Below are positions 53,483-63,880 of a stretch of 64,000 bases of DNA, in pieces. The stretch comes from FEN-1297 sp963834015 (lineage in GTDB: Bacteria > Bacteroidota > Ignavibacteria > Ignavibacteriales > Ignavibacteriaceae), in NCBI GenBank assembly GCA_963834015.1, contig CAWIAG010000003.1:930001-994000 (forward strand). The letters are read 5' to 3'. Position numbers and translations under genes: made by a program. The notes under the pieces were generated by a model. That model saw nothing but the letters and a program-made list of their open reading frames with translations. It was not told the origin of the DNA and searched no databases. How positions within the stretch are numbered: position 1 is the first letter of the stretch; each line of letters starts with the position of its first letter.

Positions 53483-55483
53483 ATGAAAAAGCTGCTATTT
53501 ATTACTCTAATTTTATTAACATATACATTAACAGTAAATTCCCAGACTATATGGCTGGATAAACTTGATCTTTCAAATATGGAAAGCGGCTGGGGTACGG
53601 CACAAGCAAATAAATCCGTTGAAGGAAATATATTGAGCATAGCCGGTAAAAAATTCGAACGCGGAGTTGGGACTCATGCGGTTAGCACATATCAATTAAA
53701 TATCAATAAAAATGGGAAACGATTTTTGGCTACAGTTGGTGTTGATGACGAGGCTACAAATAAAGGCTCAGTAGAATTTATGGCTTTAGGAGATAAAAAA
53801 GTTATTTGGCAAAGCGGCATCATGAAAAAGGGAACTACTCCAAAAATAATCGATATTGATATAAGAAATATTAAAATTCTTAGTTTGCTTGTTACGGATG
53901 CCGGCGACGGCATTGATTATGATCATGCAGATTGGTGTGATGCAAAAATTGAAATGACGAAAGAAGTATCTCCTCAATCTTTACTCATAAAAAAATCAGC
54001 ACCTAAGGCTTATATTTTAACTCCTAAAGTTTCGAATCATCCACAGATAAATGGCGCAAAGATTTTTGGAGTACGGCCAGGTCGGCCTTTTTTTTATACA
54101 ATTTCCGCTACAGGTAAAAGACCGATTATTTTTTCAGCTGTAAATCTGCCGGATGGTCTTGTACTTGACTCAAATACGGGAATTATAAACGGTAAAATCA
54201 TAAAAGAAGGATTGTATAAAATCACTTTAATTGCGAAGAATAATCTTGGAAAAGTTGAAGGCAAATTCCGGATTGTCGTAGGAAGTACAATATGTTTGAC
54301 CCCGCCATTAGGCTGGAATAGTTGGAATTGCTGGGCAAGTGCGGTTGATGCAAACAAAGTTGAAGCAGCTGCCGATGCTATGGTTAAAACGGGATTAATT
54401 AATCATGGTTGGACTTACGTAAATATAGATGACTGCTGGTCAATTAAAACAAACTCAAAAGATTCTTTAACAGCCGGAGATGCCAGGGACAGCAGCGGAA
54501 TGATAAATGCAAATAAAAAATTCCCCGATATGAACGCATTAAGTAAATATGTCCATGACAAAGGACTGAAACTTGGACTTTACTCTTCACCGGGACCGAC
54601 AACTTGTGCAGGATATACCGCAAGTTATCAAAGTGAAGATAAAGACGCTTTGCGTTATTCCGATTGGGGAATCGATTACTTAAAATATGATTGGTGTTCT
54701 TACGGAAGCATTGATACAAATCAGAATCTTGAGGCTTATCAAAAACCTTATAGGGTGATGCGCGCTTCACTTGATAAAGTTAACAGAGATATTGTCTATA
54801 GTTTATGCCAATATGGAATGGGAAATGTATGGGAATGGGGTTCTGAGGTGGGCGGTAATTGCTGGAGAACCACCGGCGATATTGCGGATAGCTGGTCAAG
54901 TATGTCTCAAAACGGATTTAGCCAGGCAGGGCATGAAAGATATGCTTCACCGGGACATTGGAATGATCCCGATATGCTTGTTGTCGGATTAGTCGGCTGG
55001 GGACCCGGTTTACATAAATCAAAACTCACACCGGATGAGCAATATACTCACATAAGTTTGTGGTGCCTTTTATCTTCTCCTTTGTTAATTGGCTGTGATC
55101 TTTCAAGGCTTGATGATTTTACTTTAAATCTTTTATCAAATGATGAAGTACTTGCTGTTGACCAGGATCCTCTTGGCAAACAGGCAAGCCGGATACTTGA
55201 TTCAGATGGAAAACAAATATGGGTAAAAAATTTAGAAGATGGTTCCAAAGCGGTTGGATTATTCAGTGTAGGAGACAAGAAAAAAAGTCCTGCTGAATAT
55301 TTTTCAAATAAAATCTCGGACAGTAAAGAACAAATAGTTTTGAAGGCATCTGATATTGGAATTACCGGTAAGTTTAAAGTAAGGAATATTTGGCGGCAGA
55401 AGAATCTAGGAATTTATTCTAAAGAATTTTCCGTTAAAGTTCCGCATCATGGAGTAATGTTGATAAAAATTACTCCAATGTAA
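53483..55483 (+). CDS. secreted GH27 alpha-galactosidase with NPCBM domain
   Basis: A 666-residue secreted enzyme. ATG 53483 (MKKLLFITL) starts a clear signal peptide; the earlier frame start lacks one. A NPCBM domain (about 25-150) is followed by an Ig-like putative-Ig segment (about 175-270) and a GH27 catalytic domain with LGWNSWNCWA, YVNIDDCW, nucleophile D403 (YLKYDWCSYG) and likely acid/base D466 (TTGDIADSW). It cleaves terminal alpha-galactosides from plant polysaccharides or oligosaccharides. The neighbouring genes do not form a polysaccharide-utilisation locus. Confidence 0.93.
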   Translation: MKKLLFITLILLTYTLTVNSQTIWLDKLDLSNMESGWGTAQANKSVEGNILSIAGKKFERGVGTHAVSTYQLNINKNGKRFLATVGVDDEATNKGSVEFMALGDKKVIWQSGIMKKGTTPKIIDIDIRNIKILSLLVTDAGDGIDYDHADWCDAKIEMTKEVSPQSLLIKKSAPKAYILTPKVSNHPQINGAKIFGVRPGRPFFYTISATGKRPIIFSAVNLPDGLVLDSNTGIINGKIIKEGLYKITLIAKNNLGKVEGKFRIVVGSTICLTPPLGWNSWNCWASAVDANKVEAAADAMVKTGLINHGWTYVNIDDCWSIKTNSKDSLTAGDARDSSGMINANKKFPDMNALSKYVHDKGLKLGLYSSPGPTTCAGYTASYQSEDKDALRYSDWGIDYLKYDWCSYGSIDTNQNLEAYQKPYRVMRASLDKVNRDIVYSLCQYGMGNVWEWGSEVGGNCWRTTGDIADSWSSMSQNGFSQAGHERYASPGHWNDPDMLVVGLVGWGPGLHKSKLTPDEQYTHISLWCLLSSPLLIGCDLSRLDDFTLNLLSNDEVLAVDQDPLGKQASRILDSDGKQIWVKNLEDGSKAVGLFSVGDKKKSPAEYFSNKISDSKEQIVLKASDIGITGKFKVRNIWRQKNLGIYSKEFSVKVPHHGVMLIKITPM

Positions 55484-55654
55484 TAAACTCGTAAAATAAA
55501 ATCAGATAAAATATGTCCCAAATTTTAAGAAAATGATTAAGTGTATTGGAAAACTTTTGGGCTGTTGCTAGTCATCCGGATTTTGAAGAATCTTTTACAA
55601 ATTTAATAAAAACAATTTTTCAAATAATTAAAAACATCATAATTGGATAGTTAG

Positions 55655-57367
55655 ATGAAAAAATTACTTCATTTTAGCCTATTAATTTTATTTTTTTTTA
55701 TTCATTCAGGGTATGCTCAAGAACCATCTCATTATAACTGGGGGCCGTTTACTAAGGCTGATTCTTTACGTGGATACCTCTCACCTCTTCGTTCACGTTA
55801 TGATGTAACATATTACAACCTTGATATCGTTGTGGATACTTCCGCAAAATCTATTAAAGGTTCAAATATTATCAGATTTAAAGTGGTAAACACCTTTGAT
55901 AAAATGCAGGTTGATCTGTTTGCCAATATGAATGTTGATAAAATAGAATTTGAAGACGGCACACCGTTAAAATATTCACGGGAGGCTGGAGCTGTATTTA
56001 TAACTCTTCCGAATATGTTGGAACAAAATTCAATACATCAAATAATTTTTTACTACTCTGGTAAACCTCAAATTGCCGAGCGCCCGCCGTGGGATGGCGG
56101 TTTTATATGGACAAAAGATAACAATGGGAATCCCTGGGTCCAAGTAACCTGCCAGGGAACTGGTGCAAGTCTATGGTGGCCAAATAAGGACCATCAGTCT
56201 GATGAACCCGATAGTATGCTTATAAATATTACGGTACCAAAAGGCCTAGAGGATGTTTCAAACGGAAGGCTTAGGAGTAAAATAGTCTTGCCTGACAGCA
56301 GTATAAAATACAGTTGGTTTGTAAGTTATCCGATTAATAATTATGATGTAACAATTAATATTAGCAAATACGCTCACTTTAGCGACTTTTATACAAGTCA
56401 AGACGGGAGCAAGCTAACTCTTGATTACTATGTTTTGCCTGAAAATCTTAAGAAAGCCAAACAGCAATTCAGGCAAGTGAAAACCATGCATGCATGTTAT
56501 GAAAAATATTTTGGCAAATATCCATTTTACCGTGATGGCTATAAGCTTATCGAATCTTCCCATAACGGCATGGAACATCAATCAGCCATAGCTTACGGCA
56601 ATCATTTTCTTGGCGGTTATGAAGGCAATGCCAGCAGCAAGGTTGGGCTAAAGTTTGATTTTATTATTATTCATGAAAGTGCTCATGAGTGGTGGGGCAA
56701 TAGCATAACATCAAATGATATTGCTGATATGTGGATACATGAAAGCTTTGGAGCTTATGCGGAAGCTCTTTTTGTTGAATATAACTGGGGCCGCACAGCA
56801 TCGTTAGAATATATGAATGGCAAAAAAACTAATATCAGAAATGATAAACCTATTATTGGTCCTTACAATGTTAACCAGGAAGGCTCCGGTGATATGTATG
56901 ATAAAGGACAGCTCGTCCTGAATACATTAAGAGATGTAATAAATAATGATTCGCTCTGGTTCTCAATATTAAAAGGGATGCAGAATAATTTTGCTTATAA
57001 ATGCATCAATGCAGATGACATAATTAACTATGTAAATCAAAAGACAGGACAGGATTATAACTATTTCTTTGAACAATATTTAAGATATGTAAGTTTTCCT
57101 GTTTTCAATGCAGATGTAATTAAGAAGGGGAATGAAACTGCCTTAAGATATAAGTGGGAAGCAGACGTTAAAGATTTTAAAATGCCAATAAAAGTAACAA
57201 CGTCAAAAAATCATTTTGAATTTATTTATCCGACAACAAAATATCAATCAATGAAGCTTAAAAAGTTTGATCCAAAGGATTTTAAAGTTGATGATAAGGA
57301 ATTTTTATGCAGATCAAAAATATACAGGTCATATGTAGATCCAAAAAGTAATGTAAGTATTTTTTAA
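55655..57367 (+). CDS. secreted M1-family zinc aminopeptidase
   Basis: A 570-residue protein with a signal peptide (about 1-22, ending YAQ). The exopeptidase-like loop SHNGMEHQS takes the place of GAMEN. Zinc ligands H340 and H344 and the general base E341 (HESAHEWWG), with E363 19 residues on, are intact. It hydrolyses N-terminal residues from peptides. Bacterial members of this class often work outside the cell. It stands 172 bases after the galactosidase gene. Confidence 0.92.
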   Translation: MKKLLHFSLLILFFFIHSGYAQEPSHYNWGPFTKADSLRGYLSPLRSRYDVTYYNLDIVVDTSAKSIKGSNIIRFKVVNTFDKMQVDLFANMNVDKIEFEDGTPLKYSREAGAVFITLPNMLEQNSIHQIIFYYSGKPQIAERPPWDGGFIWTKDNNGNPWVQVTCQGTGASLWWPNKDHQSDEPDSMLINITVPKGLEDVSNGRLRSKIVLPDSSIKYSWFVSYPINNYDVTINISKYAHFSDFYTSQDGSKLTLDYYVLPENLKKAKQQFRQVKTMHACYEKYFGKYPFYRDGYKLIESSHNGMEHQSAIAYGNHFLGGYEGNASSKVGLKFDFIIIHESAHEWWGNSITSNDIADMWIHESFGAYAEALFVEYNWGRTASLEYMNGKKTNIRNDKPIIGPYNVNQEGSGDMYDKGQLVLNTLRDVINNDSLWFSILKGMQNNFAYKCINADDIINYVNQKTGQDYNYFFEQYLRYVSFPVFNADVIKKGNETALRYKWEADVKDFKMPIKVTTSKNHFEFIYPTTKYQSMKLKKFDPKDFKVDDKEFLCRSKIYRSYVDPKSNVSIF

Positions 57368-57530
57368 CTGATGGTTAAATGTTAATTACATTTCAGACAA
57401 AACATAATAATATCTCAATGATATTTTTCAGGCAAAATAAATAATGTGGATTGAAAATATTATAATTGACATTAAAAAGATCCCGAGTGAACAATAAAAC
57501 AAGCTGATATTTTCCAAAGTATTTAAATTA

Positions 57531-57564
57531 AAAAAACCTTATAAATAAATTTATAAGGTTTTTT
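57531..57564 (+). terminator. strong bidirectional terminator
   Basis: A perfect 15-bp stem AAAAAACCTTATAAA/TTTATAAGGTTTTTT with a 4-base loop lies between the convergent M1-peptidase and RNA-binding-protein genes. A-run and T-run on either side let it work in both directions. Confidence 0.85.
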
Positions 57565-57693
57565 TATATGTTTTTGCTAACAAAAATCCTTCTTTGCTTT
57601 TTAAGAGCAAATTCAGATTAAAAATTTATTTAGATGAAAAAATTTTACAATTTTATACACTGATTGTAACAGGGACTCATCCAAAAAATTTTG

Positions 57694-58032
57694 TTACCAG
57701 CTTTTCCTTCTACCGCCGCCGCTACTGCTTCCGCCTCTACCACCGCCGCCGCCGCGATTTCCGCCGCCACCGCCGCCTCTTCTGCTGTCGGTTTTAGGTC
57801 TTGCTTCGTTAACAACAATTTTTTTACCTTTAAGCTCTTTTGCATTTAATTCATTTATCGCCTTTTGTGCTTCGCTTACGCCTGGCATTTCCACAAAGCC
57901 AAATCCTTTAGATGTACCGGAAAATATGTCTTTTATCACTTTTACATTAGTAATATGACCGTACTCCGAAAATAAATTTCTCAGGTCTTCTTCAGCAACG
58001 TCTGAAGACAAGTTCCCAACATAGATGTTCAT
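57694..58032 (-). CDS. RRM-type glycine-rich RNA-binding protein
   Basis: A 112-residue protein with one RNA-recognition motif, RNP2 (IYVGNLS) at residues 3-9 and RNP1 (KGFGFVEM) near 43-50. A tail of Gly, Arg and Ser repeats follows (about 84-112). Such proteins are typical cold-induced RNA chaperones in cyanobacteria and Bacteroidota-like bacteria. A GGAACT-type site precedes the start. The Gly-rich tail is encoded by a GC-rich repetitive stretch that is probably prone to length change. Confidence 0.9.
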   Translation of the reverse strand: MNIYVGNLSSDVAEEDLRNLFSEYGHITNVKVIKDIFSGTSKGFGFVEMPGVSEAQKAINELNAKELKGKKIVVNEARPKTDSRRGGGGGGNRGGGGGRGGSSSGGGRRKSW

Positions 58033-58169
58033 TATATAGTTCCTTTTGTTATTTGATAGTAATAGTACTTAATTATAAAGGATTTAGAAGAAATGCAATA
58101 TTCAGGCTTCTAATCAAATTGAATGTAAAAAAAAAAGTAAAGATGCCACCGGGGTAAACGGTGTAATTG

Positions 58170-58243
58170 CGGGGCCGACGAGACTCGAACTCGCGACCTC
58201 CTGCGTGACAGGCAGGCGTTCTAACCAACTGAACTACGACCCC
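58170..58243 (-). tRNA. tRNA-Asp (anticodon GTC)
   Basis: A 74-base tRNA with acceptor stem GGGGTCG/CGGCCCC and discriminator G. The D-loop, the anticodon arm CCTGCCTGTCACGCAGG and GTTCGAGTC T-loop are all present. CCA is not encoded. A computed open frame that runs across it is not a gene. Confidence 0.95.
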
Positions 58244-58376
58244 AATGGTAACAAAATTTACAATGAACAATTTATAATCTTTTATAAGAAATTACAACAT
58301 AAGTAGTAAATATATAGTTAACCATTCCCAAAATCAACTTTACTTAAACAAAAGATTGAGAAAACTAAAGAAAAGT

Positions 58377-59477
58377 CTATTCGCCAAAAGAAATACCCAC
58401 AGCTTTTGCAGCAATCACATTCTGATTATCTAATTTAACCAACTTTTGATGTGAAATAGCATCTTCAATTAAAACATTCTTAATTTCAGTTCCTTTTAAA
58501 GCGACCATCCTTCCGAATTTTTTACGTGCAGCTAAATCTATAGCAAAATAGCCGAATTTTGTAGAAAGTATCCTATCAAAAGGAGTAGGGCTTCCGCCGC
58601 GCTGAACATGTCCAAGTACTGTAACCCTTGTTTCACGCTGTGTATTTTCTTCAATTCTCCTGGCTACTAGCTCACCGATTCCACCTAATTGCATTGGATC
58701 ATGCCTTTTAATATCAGTACCTTTTACGATCATTTGTCCATCAAGGGATTTAGCACCTTCAGCAACACAAACCAAACTGAATTTTTTCCCCATTAACTCA
58801 CGTTGGAGTATCTTCTCATAGACCTTATCCCAGGAGAAAGGTATTTCAGGAATCAGAATAATATCTGCACCACCTGCTAATCCTCCGTTCAAAGCAATCC
58901 AGCCGGCATATCTCCCCATTACCTCACAAACTATAACACGGTGATGAGATGACGCTGTTGTATGAAGTCTATCAAGAGCTTCAGCAACAACAAATACAGC
59001 AGAATCGTGACCAAATGTCAGATCGGTAGCTTCAAGATCGTTATCAATAGTTTTGGGTACCCCTATCATATTCATTCCCATTTCACCAAGTTTTTTACAT
59101 ATATGCATTGTACCGTCCCCGCCAATAGCAATAAGTGCATCAAGATTCCACGCTTGATAATTTTTTAACGCCGAACCTGATCTGTCAACAATTTCTATAG
59201 TATTATCATCTTTAAGTTCCGGCCAGTGAAATGGATCGCCTTTATTTGAAGAACCCAAAATAGTACCTCCGCGGCCTAATATTCCCGAAACATCAGCATT
59301 AGTTAATTCTTTTGCTCTTCCTTCAACCAACCCTTCAAAGCCGTCTAGAATTCCCAGAACTGACATTCCATAATCCTGAGCTGGTTTTGTAACGCCACGA
59401 ATTACTGCATTTAATCCAGGACAATCTCCGCCACCCGTTAATATTCCAATTCTTTTTATTTTTGAAGTTGTAGCCAT
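58377..59477 (-). CDS. pfkA: 6-phosphofructokinase
   Basis: A 366-residue PFK-A family enzyme: glycolytic phosphorylation of fructose-6-phosphate. The motifs GGGDCPGLNAVIRG, IAIGGDGTMHI (Gly at the ATP/PPi-selecting position) and PKTIDNDLEATD (Lys where many ATP enzymes have Gly) are present. These are typical of group III mixed-substrate PFKs. The Gly suggests ATP use and the Lys is PPi-like, so the phosphoryl donor needs testing. Twenty-three bases separate it from the upstream rnhC stop. Confidence 0.94.
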   Translation of the reverse strand: MATTSKIKRIGILTGGGDCPGLNAVIRGVTKPAQDYGMSVLGILDGFEGLVEGRAKELTNADVSGILGRGGTILGSSNKGDPFHWPELKDDNTIEIVDRSGSALKNYQAWNLDALIAIGGDGTMHICKKLGEMGMNMIGVPKTIDNDLEATDLTFGHDSAVFVVAEALDRLHTTASSHHRVIVCEVMGRYAGWIALNGGLAGGADIILIPEIPFSWDKVYEKILQRELMGKKFSLVCVAEGAKSLDGQMIVKGTDIKRHDPMQLGGIGELVARRIEENTQRETRVTVLGHVQRGGSPTPFDRILSTKFGYFAIDLAARKKFGRMVALKGTEIKNVLIEDAISHQKLVKLDNQNVIAAKAVGISFGE

Positions 59478-59500
59478 TGTTTTCTTTTCCTTATTTTATC

Positions 59501-60418
59501 CTAAATAATTTTCAAAGTAGTTTTAAAGTGTAATTTTACTAATTCATTCAATTTATCAAAACCAAATTTATTCTTAATGTTCAAAGCAGCTTCTTCAACA
59601 AGTGAAGAGGCTCCTTTGGGAAGTTCAAACCCTAATTCTCTCCTTTGAATCTCAAACCATTCGCAAAATTTTTTACGAGCTAAGATTGATGCTGCCGCTA
59701 CTGCGATGAACCTTTCCGCTTTTGTATACTGATGTAAATTTATATTTTGCCAATGTTCCGGTAAAGAGTTGATGATATATTTATCATCTCCAAATTTATC
59801 GCTTATAGCTTCTTTAACCTCATATTTTTCAAGCAGATTATTAAGAACTTTTGCATGCCCCCAGCCAAGAATTCTATTTACATTTTTCATTTTTTCGTGT
59901 AGAATATTATACTTACTGGGAGTAATGGTAATTATGTCATAACTATTCTCAATTATCCCCTCTATTTTAAATGAAATTTCTCTAATTGCATCATCGGATA
60001 ATTCCTTGCTATCTTTAACCCCGGCTTTCTTTAGCGCAAAAAAAGTATTTCTATTTAAATAAACGCCGCAGATTACCAAAGGTCCAAAATAGTCGCCTTT
60101 GCCTGATTCATCAGTACCTATGTATTGCTCTGGTTCATCCGTTATAGGCTTATTTATGTTAAATAAAGATTCACCAAATACAATTTTATTAATTTCGGCA
60201 TACACACAAGAATTAATATTTCCTTGAAGAATCGTCCTTATCCCCTTTTTACCAAAATATACAAGTAGTTTAACATTATCCGATTTGTCTTTAATAATTA
60301 TTTCAAAATGATATTGCATCATTTTGGGAGAAGATATATTATATCCTTTTTCTCCGAATTTTTTAGCATAAGAAATAATTAAATTTTTAGCGTCGTGTTC
60401 TATTAAATTCCCTTGCAA
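59501..60418 (-). CDS. rnhC: ribonuclease HIII
   Basis: A 305-residue type 2 RNase H of the HIII class, with an N-terminal TBP-like part (about 1-85) and the catalytic core with the first carboxylates in IGTDESGKGDYFG. It degrades RNA in RNA/DNA hybrids. Co-transcribed with pfkA. Confidence 0.92.
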   Translation of the reverse strand: MQGNLIEHDAKNLIISYAKKFGEKGYNISSPKMMQYHFEIIIKDKSDNVKLLVYFGKKGIRTILQGNINSCVYAEINKIVFGESLFNINKPITDEPEQYIGTDESGKGDYFGPLVICGVYLNRNTFFALKKAGVKDSKELSDDAIREISFKIEGIIENSYDIITITPSKYNILHEKMKNVNRILGWGHAKVLNNLLEKYEVKEAISDKFGDDKYIINSLPEHWQNINLHQYTKAERFIAVAAASILARKKFCEWFEIQRRELGFELPKGASSLVEEAALNIKNKFGFDKLNELVKLHFKTTLKII

Positions 60419-60707
60419 TTATTATTATTAGTTACAAAAATACTTAAAAAGTAAGTAATTTTAAAATTTTATAATTATTTCATTATGTTTATTAAAGTTT
60501 ATGACTTTATTATATTCTAAATGCCGGAATTATCAAGTGTATTTTTTTATATCCTTGCAGTAAAAAATATTATACTTTGAAAATATATTCGGAGTGAATC
60601 TTTGCTTTAGGTTGGCAACAACTAAATCTATATAAAATGACATTGGTTATGAAAGTTCATATGTTATTTAATTGATATTAAATTTCTATTTCCGAAATGA
60701 TTATCAA

Positions 60708-61082
60708 TTAATTCTGCAAGGCTTGCTCAACTTTATCTTTAAGATCTTCCTGATTAAATGGTTTTAGTAAGAAGTCATAATTCAATTTTGAACATTTGCA
60801 ACTCAAGTTGTAATCTTCATCGAAACAAGATGTAATATAAATAATTGGAATTTTTAAATATTCACAAATTAAAATTGATGCATCAACACCATTGATTTTA
60901 CCTTTTAATACAATATCCATTATGATTAAATCAGGTTTCATTTTTTGAACGGCAACAATCGCCTTCTCACCAGAATCTACTACACCGGCAATATAATATC
61001 CAAGCGATTCTAATCTTTTTCTGATATCTAATGCTATTATGCCTTCATCTTCAACAATCATAATTCTTTTCTTTTCCATCAC
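60708..61082 (-). CDS. single-domain response regulator
   Basis: A 124-residue receiver domain with EDEG acidic pair, phospho-acceptor D56 (LIIMDIVLKGKINGVDA), Thr in YITSCFDE and Lys in LLKPF. An unusual Cys pair (CKC) sits in the alpha4 region. It has no output domain. It is 116 bases downstream of the CHASE3 kinase gene and is its likely partner. Confidence 0.9.
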   Translation of the reverse strand: MMEKKRIMIVEDEGIIALDIRKRLESLGYYIAGVVDSGEKAIVAVQKMKPDLIIMDIVLKGKINGVDASILICEYLKIPIIYITSCFDEDYNLSCKCSKLNYDFLLKPFNQEDLKDKVEQALQN

Positions 61083-61198
61083 TATTCTTTTTTACCGTTT
61101 AAAATCATAAATACATGTAAAAATTATAGTTCTTTATACTTAATAATTGTGATCTTGCAGGTGATTTAATAAAGATGTGCGCTGGCCAAAAAGTTAAA

Positions 61199-62965
61199 TT
61201 ATGCGGTAAAAATAATTTTAAATTCTGTGTATCCGTTTCTATTTAGTTCAATTTCACCTCCAAGCTGTGCTGTTAAAGTTGTAACCAATTGAAGGCCTAA
61301 AGAGTCCGTTTTCCTAAAATCAAGGTTTTGCGGAAAACCTATTCCATTATCCTTTAAAGTAAGTCGGTACTTTCTTTCTTCAATTTTTCTTATCCCGATA
61401 AATACTTCTCCTTTTTTCCCTTCGGGAAAGGCGTGTTTGAGTGAATTAGACACTAATTCATTAATTATTAACCCACATAAAATTGCCGTATCTATTTCAA
61501 AGTAGATCCCTTCAAAATCACTTTTTAATTTAATCCTATCTTTATCGATATTATAAGAATTGAACAAATCCTTTGTCAACGAATTTATATATTCTGTAAA
61601 TTCGATCTTATTTAATTCCTTAGATTGATACAATTTTTCGTGTATCAATGCCATAGATCTCACCCGATTCTGACTTTCACGGAATATTTCCAAAGCTTTT
61701 TTATCTTCTATATAACCTGATTGAAGATTTAATAAGCTTGAAATTACCTGGAGATTGTTCTTTACACGGTGGTGTATTTCCCTTAGAAGCACTACTTTCT
61801 CATGAAGTGAAGCATTTATTTGTTCTTCGGCCTTCTTCCTCTCGGCAATCTCATTTCTTAAATCGTCATTTACCCTGGATAATGCAGCGGTTCTTTCAAT
61901 CACCCTTTTTTCCAGTTCTTCTTTAGTTCTTTCTAATGTTTCCAGGTTATATTTACGTTGAGTGCAATCTCTAACTATAGCTATTCCCCCGACAACTTTT
62001 TTATCAATATCAAAAATTGGAGAATAATATGCTTCAAAAAAACCTTCTTTCCCCGTTTCGGGAATAAAAAACCACCTATCTTTTGCGATTACATAATTCC
62101 CTTTCAACGTTTCAAAATAGTACTTATCCTCCCCAATTTCTTTTAAAAACGGCAGAACTTCAAAAGCATTTTTTCCCAGAGTATGGGATTTCCCGATTCC
62201 GGTAAATGTTTCAATTCCCGGATTCCATAATGTAATTTTGCAATTGGCGTCAAATGCTAAAATTCCATCAATGCTGCTGTTCAACAATCTATCTGAAAAT
62301 TCCATTTCACGTCTAATTGCTTTTTCAACTTTTTTTCTTTCGCGGATTTCACGATCCAGGATGTAAAATACGGTTAGAAATATTATACAACTTAATAACG
62401 TACCGACGATAACGGTCATAAAAGTATTTTTAATATTAATTACCAGTAATTGATCTCTTTTTTGAAGTAAGTTGTACTCGTCAGCTTCAATTCTAGCAGT
62501 TTGTTCATATATTTTATCCATATACTTTTTGCCGATTTTCAACTTTAATCTTTCAACTGCACTCTGAAAACCAATTTTTTTCCTAATTTCAATAGTTTCC
62601 TGAAGGCTGTTGAAACGCTCGGTAATCAGACTATCAAATTTTTTGAATTTAATTATTTGTTCAATATCGTCTTTTAATAAAACTTTTAAATTACTTATAT
62701 CAATTTTTACGTTATTTATCCCTTTTGAATAAGGTTCCAGGTAAGTTTCGTCTCCAGTAATTAAGTAACTACGCTGCCCTTCCTCCGCACTGGCAATTTG
62801 TGCAAGTATATCTTCCGTTGTATTTAATACATTGTAGGAATTTGCCCTCCATTCCGAGGCTTCAAAAACTTCACTAATATCCCGGTAAGATGCTATCCCG
62901 ATTCCTATGATAAGGATTAAAATAAAAACCAATCCGATTTTTACTGTTTTTATTTCACTAAACAA
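61199..62965 (-). CDS. CHASE3-PAS sensor histidine kinase (HisKA_2 type)
   Basis: A 588-residue membrane kinase. A first membrane helix (about 9-26) is followed by a CHASE3 extracytoplasmic domain (about 35-175, with ASAEEGQRSYLITGDE), a second helix (about 180-202), a PAS domain (about 220-340) and a coiled coil. The HisKA_2 domain has H398 (LREIHHRVKNNLQV), and the ATPase domain has NELVSNSLKHAF and DNGIGF. This histidine-kinase class signals to stand-alone receivers such as the neighbouring gene product. Confidence 0.92.
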   Translation of the reverse strand: MFSEIKTVKIGLVFILILIIGIGIASYRDISEVFEASEWRANSYNVLNTTEDILAQIASAEEGQRSYLITGDETYLEPYSKGINNVKIDISNLKVLLKDDIEQIIKFKKFDSLITERFNSLQETIEIRKKIGFQSAVERLKLKIGKKYMDKIYEQTARIEADEYNLLQKRDQLLVINIKNTFMTVIVGTLLSCIIFLTVFYILDREIRERKKVEKAIRREMEFSDRLLNSSIDGILAFDANCKITLWNPGIETFTGIGKSHTLGKNAFEVLPFLKEIGEDKYYFETLKGNYVIAKDRWFFIPETGKEGFFEAYYSPIFDIDKKVVGGIAIVRDCTQRKYNLETLERTKEELEKRVIERTAALSRVNDDLRNEIAERKKAEEQINASLHEKVVLLREIHHRVKNNLQVISSLLNLQSGYIEDKKALEIFRESQNRVRSMALIHEKLYQSKELNKIEFTEYINSLTKDLFNSYNIDKDRIKLKSDFEGIYFEIDTAILCGLIINELVSNSLKHAFPEGKKGEVFIGIRKIEERKYRLTLKDNGIGFPQNLDFRKTDSLGLQLVTTLTAQLGGEIELNRNGYTEFKIIFTA

Positions 62966-63880
62966 AAATGATCCTATTATAAATTTTTATAATATTTAAA
63001 AATAATCTAAACATAAACTCAAAGAAAATTCATTCCAGATACCCTGATTAACAGATTATTCTTAATGTTTTCTCTATAAATCAATATATCAAATAAAGTT
63101 TCAAGTAGCAGTTTTATCCTTAGAATTATACCTTACATGGAACGTATAATTGTATAGCAGTACTTTTAAAATAGAAAAATAAAATAATAATATTTATTTT
63201 TTTAATTTAATTTTTTAGTAATCGAATATAATAATTTTTCGTTGTAAATAATGCCATTTGTAAAAAGAATGAATTGGAAAACCGATAACCTAATCTTGTA
63301 TTACGGATAAAATTAAGAATTGAGATTAGAAGCAAGGATGTGATAATTTAATAGTTAATATTACAATAATCATGGTTCCCTATAGAAAAAATATAAAGCC
63401 AATAAATATATTAGCGCTATTATACAACCTATGAATAACTTTAAACACACTTGCAATTTTATTTCATTCCATCAGACAAATGCAGCACAGAATCAAAAAT
63501 TGTTCAAAGAATTAGTTTTACATTTTCTAACTTTATTCAGATTTCAATACAAAGCATTATGTATCTGATATTGTGACTTTGTACATCCTGTCGGAATAAA
63601 ATTATATTTTATTTTTAATTATAATTTATGAAATTTTTTTAATGGTCTGGTTAATTATTTCACTTCTTTTTATAATATAGCTGCTATGGATCATACTAAA
63701 AGTTTCATTGGAAGGTTAGTTCATATAGTTCTAATTATCGCAGTTTTTCTGATTATATTTAACCTTCTTAAATCAACAAGGACGAAATCAACTTGATTTT
63801 ATTAATTTGAATTTTTACCATATTTTAAAACTTCAACTTGAACTTTAATAATAGCTTTTATTAATTAAAAATCTCAATGT
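62966..63880. other. A+T-rich intergenic region
   Basis: About 900 bases hold the start region of the CHASE3 kinase and no convincing long gene or RNA. One possible 36-codon membrane peptide is listed separately. Confidence 0.35.
63686..63796 (+). CDS. possible 36-residue membrane peptide
   Basis: A short frame MDHTKSFIGRLVHIVLII.. predicts one membrane helix with a basic C-terminus (KSTRTKST). No clear ribosome-binding site and no family match; it could be random. Confidence 0.2.
   Translation: MDHTKSFIGRLVHIVLIIAVFLIIFNLLKSTRTKST

Noticed and set aside
57645..57845. Ala/Glu/Val-rich open frame on the minus strand
   Set aside because: It is another frame of the Gly-rich tail of the RRM protein, whose own frame contains intact RNP motifs.
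58073..58270. A 65-residue open frame
   Set aside because: It runs straight across tRNA-Asp and has no protein features.
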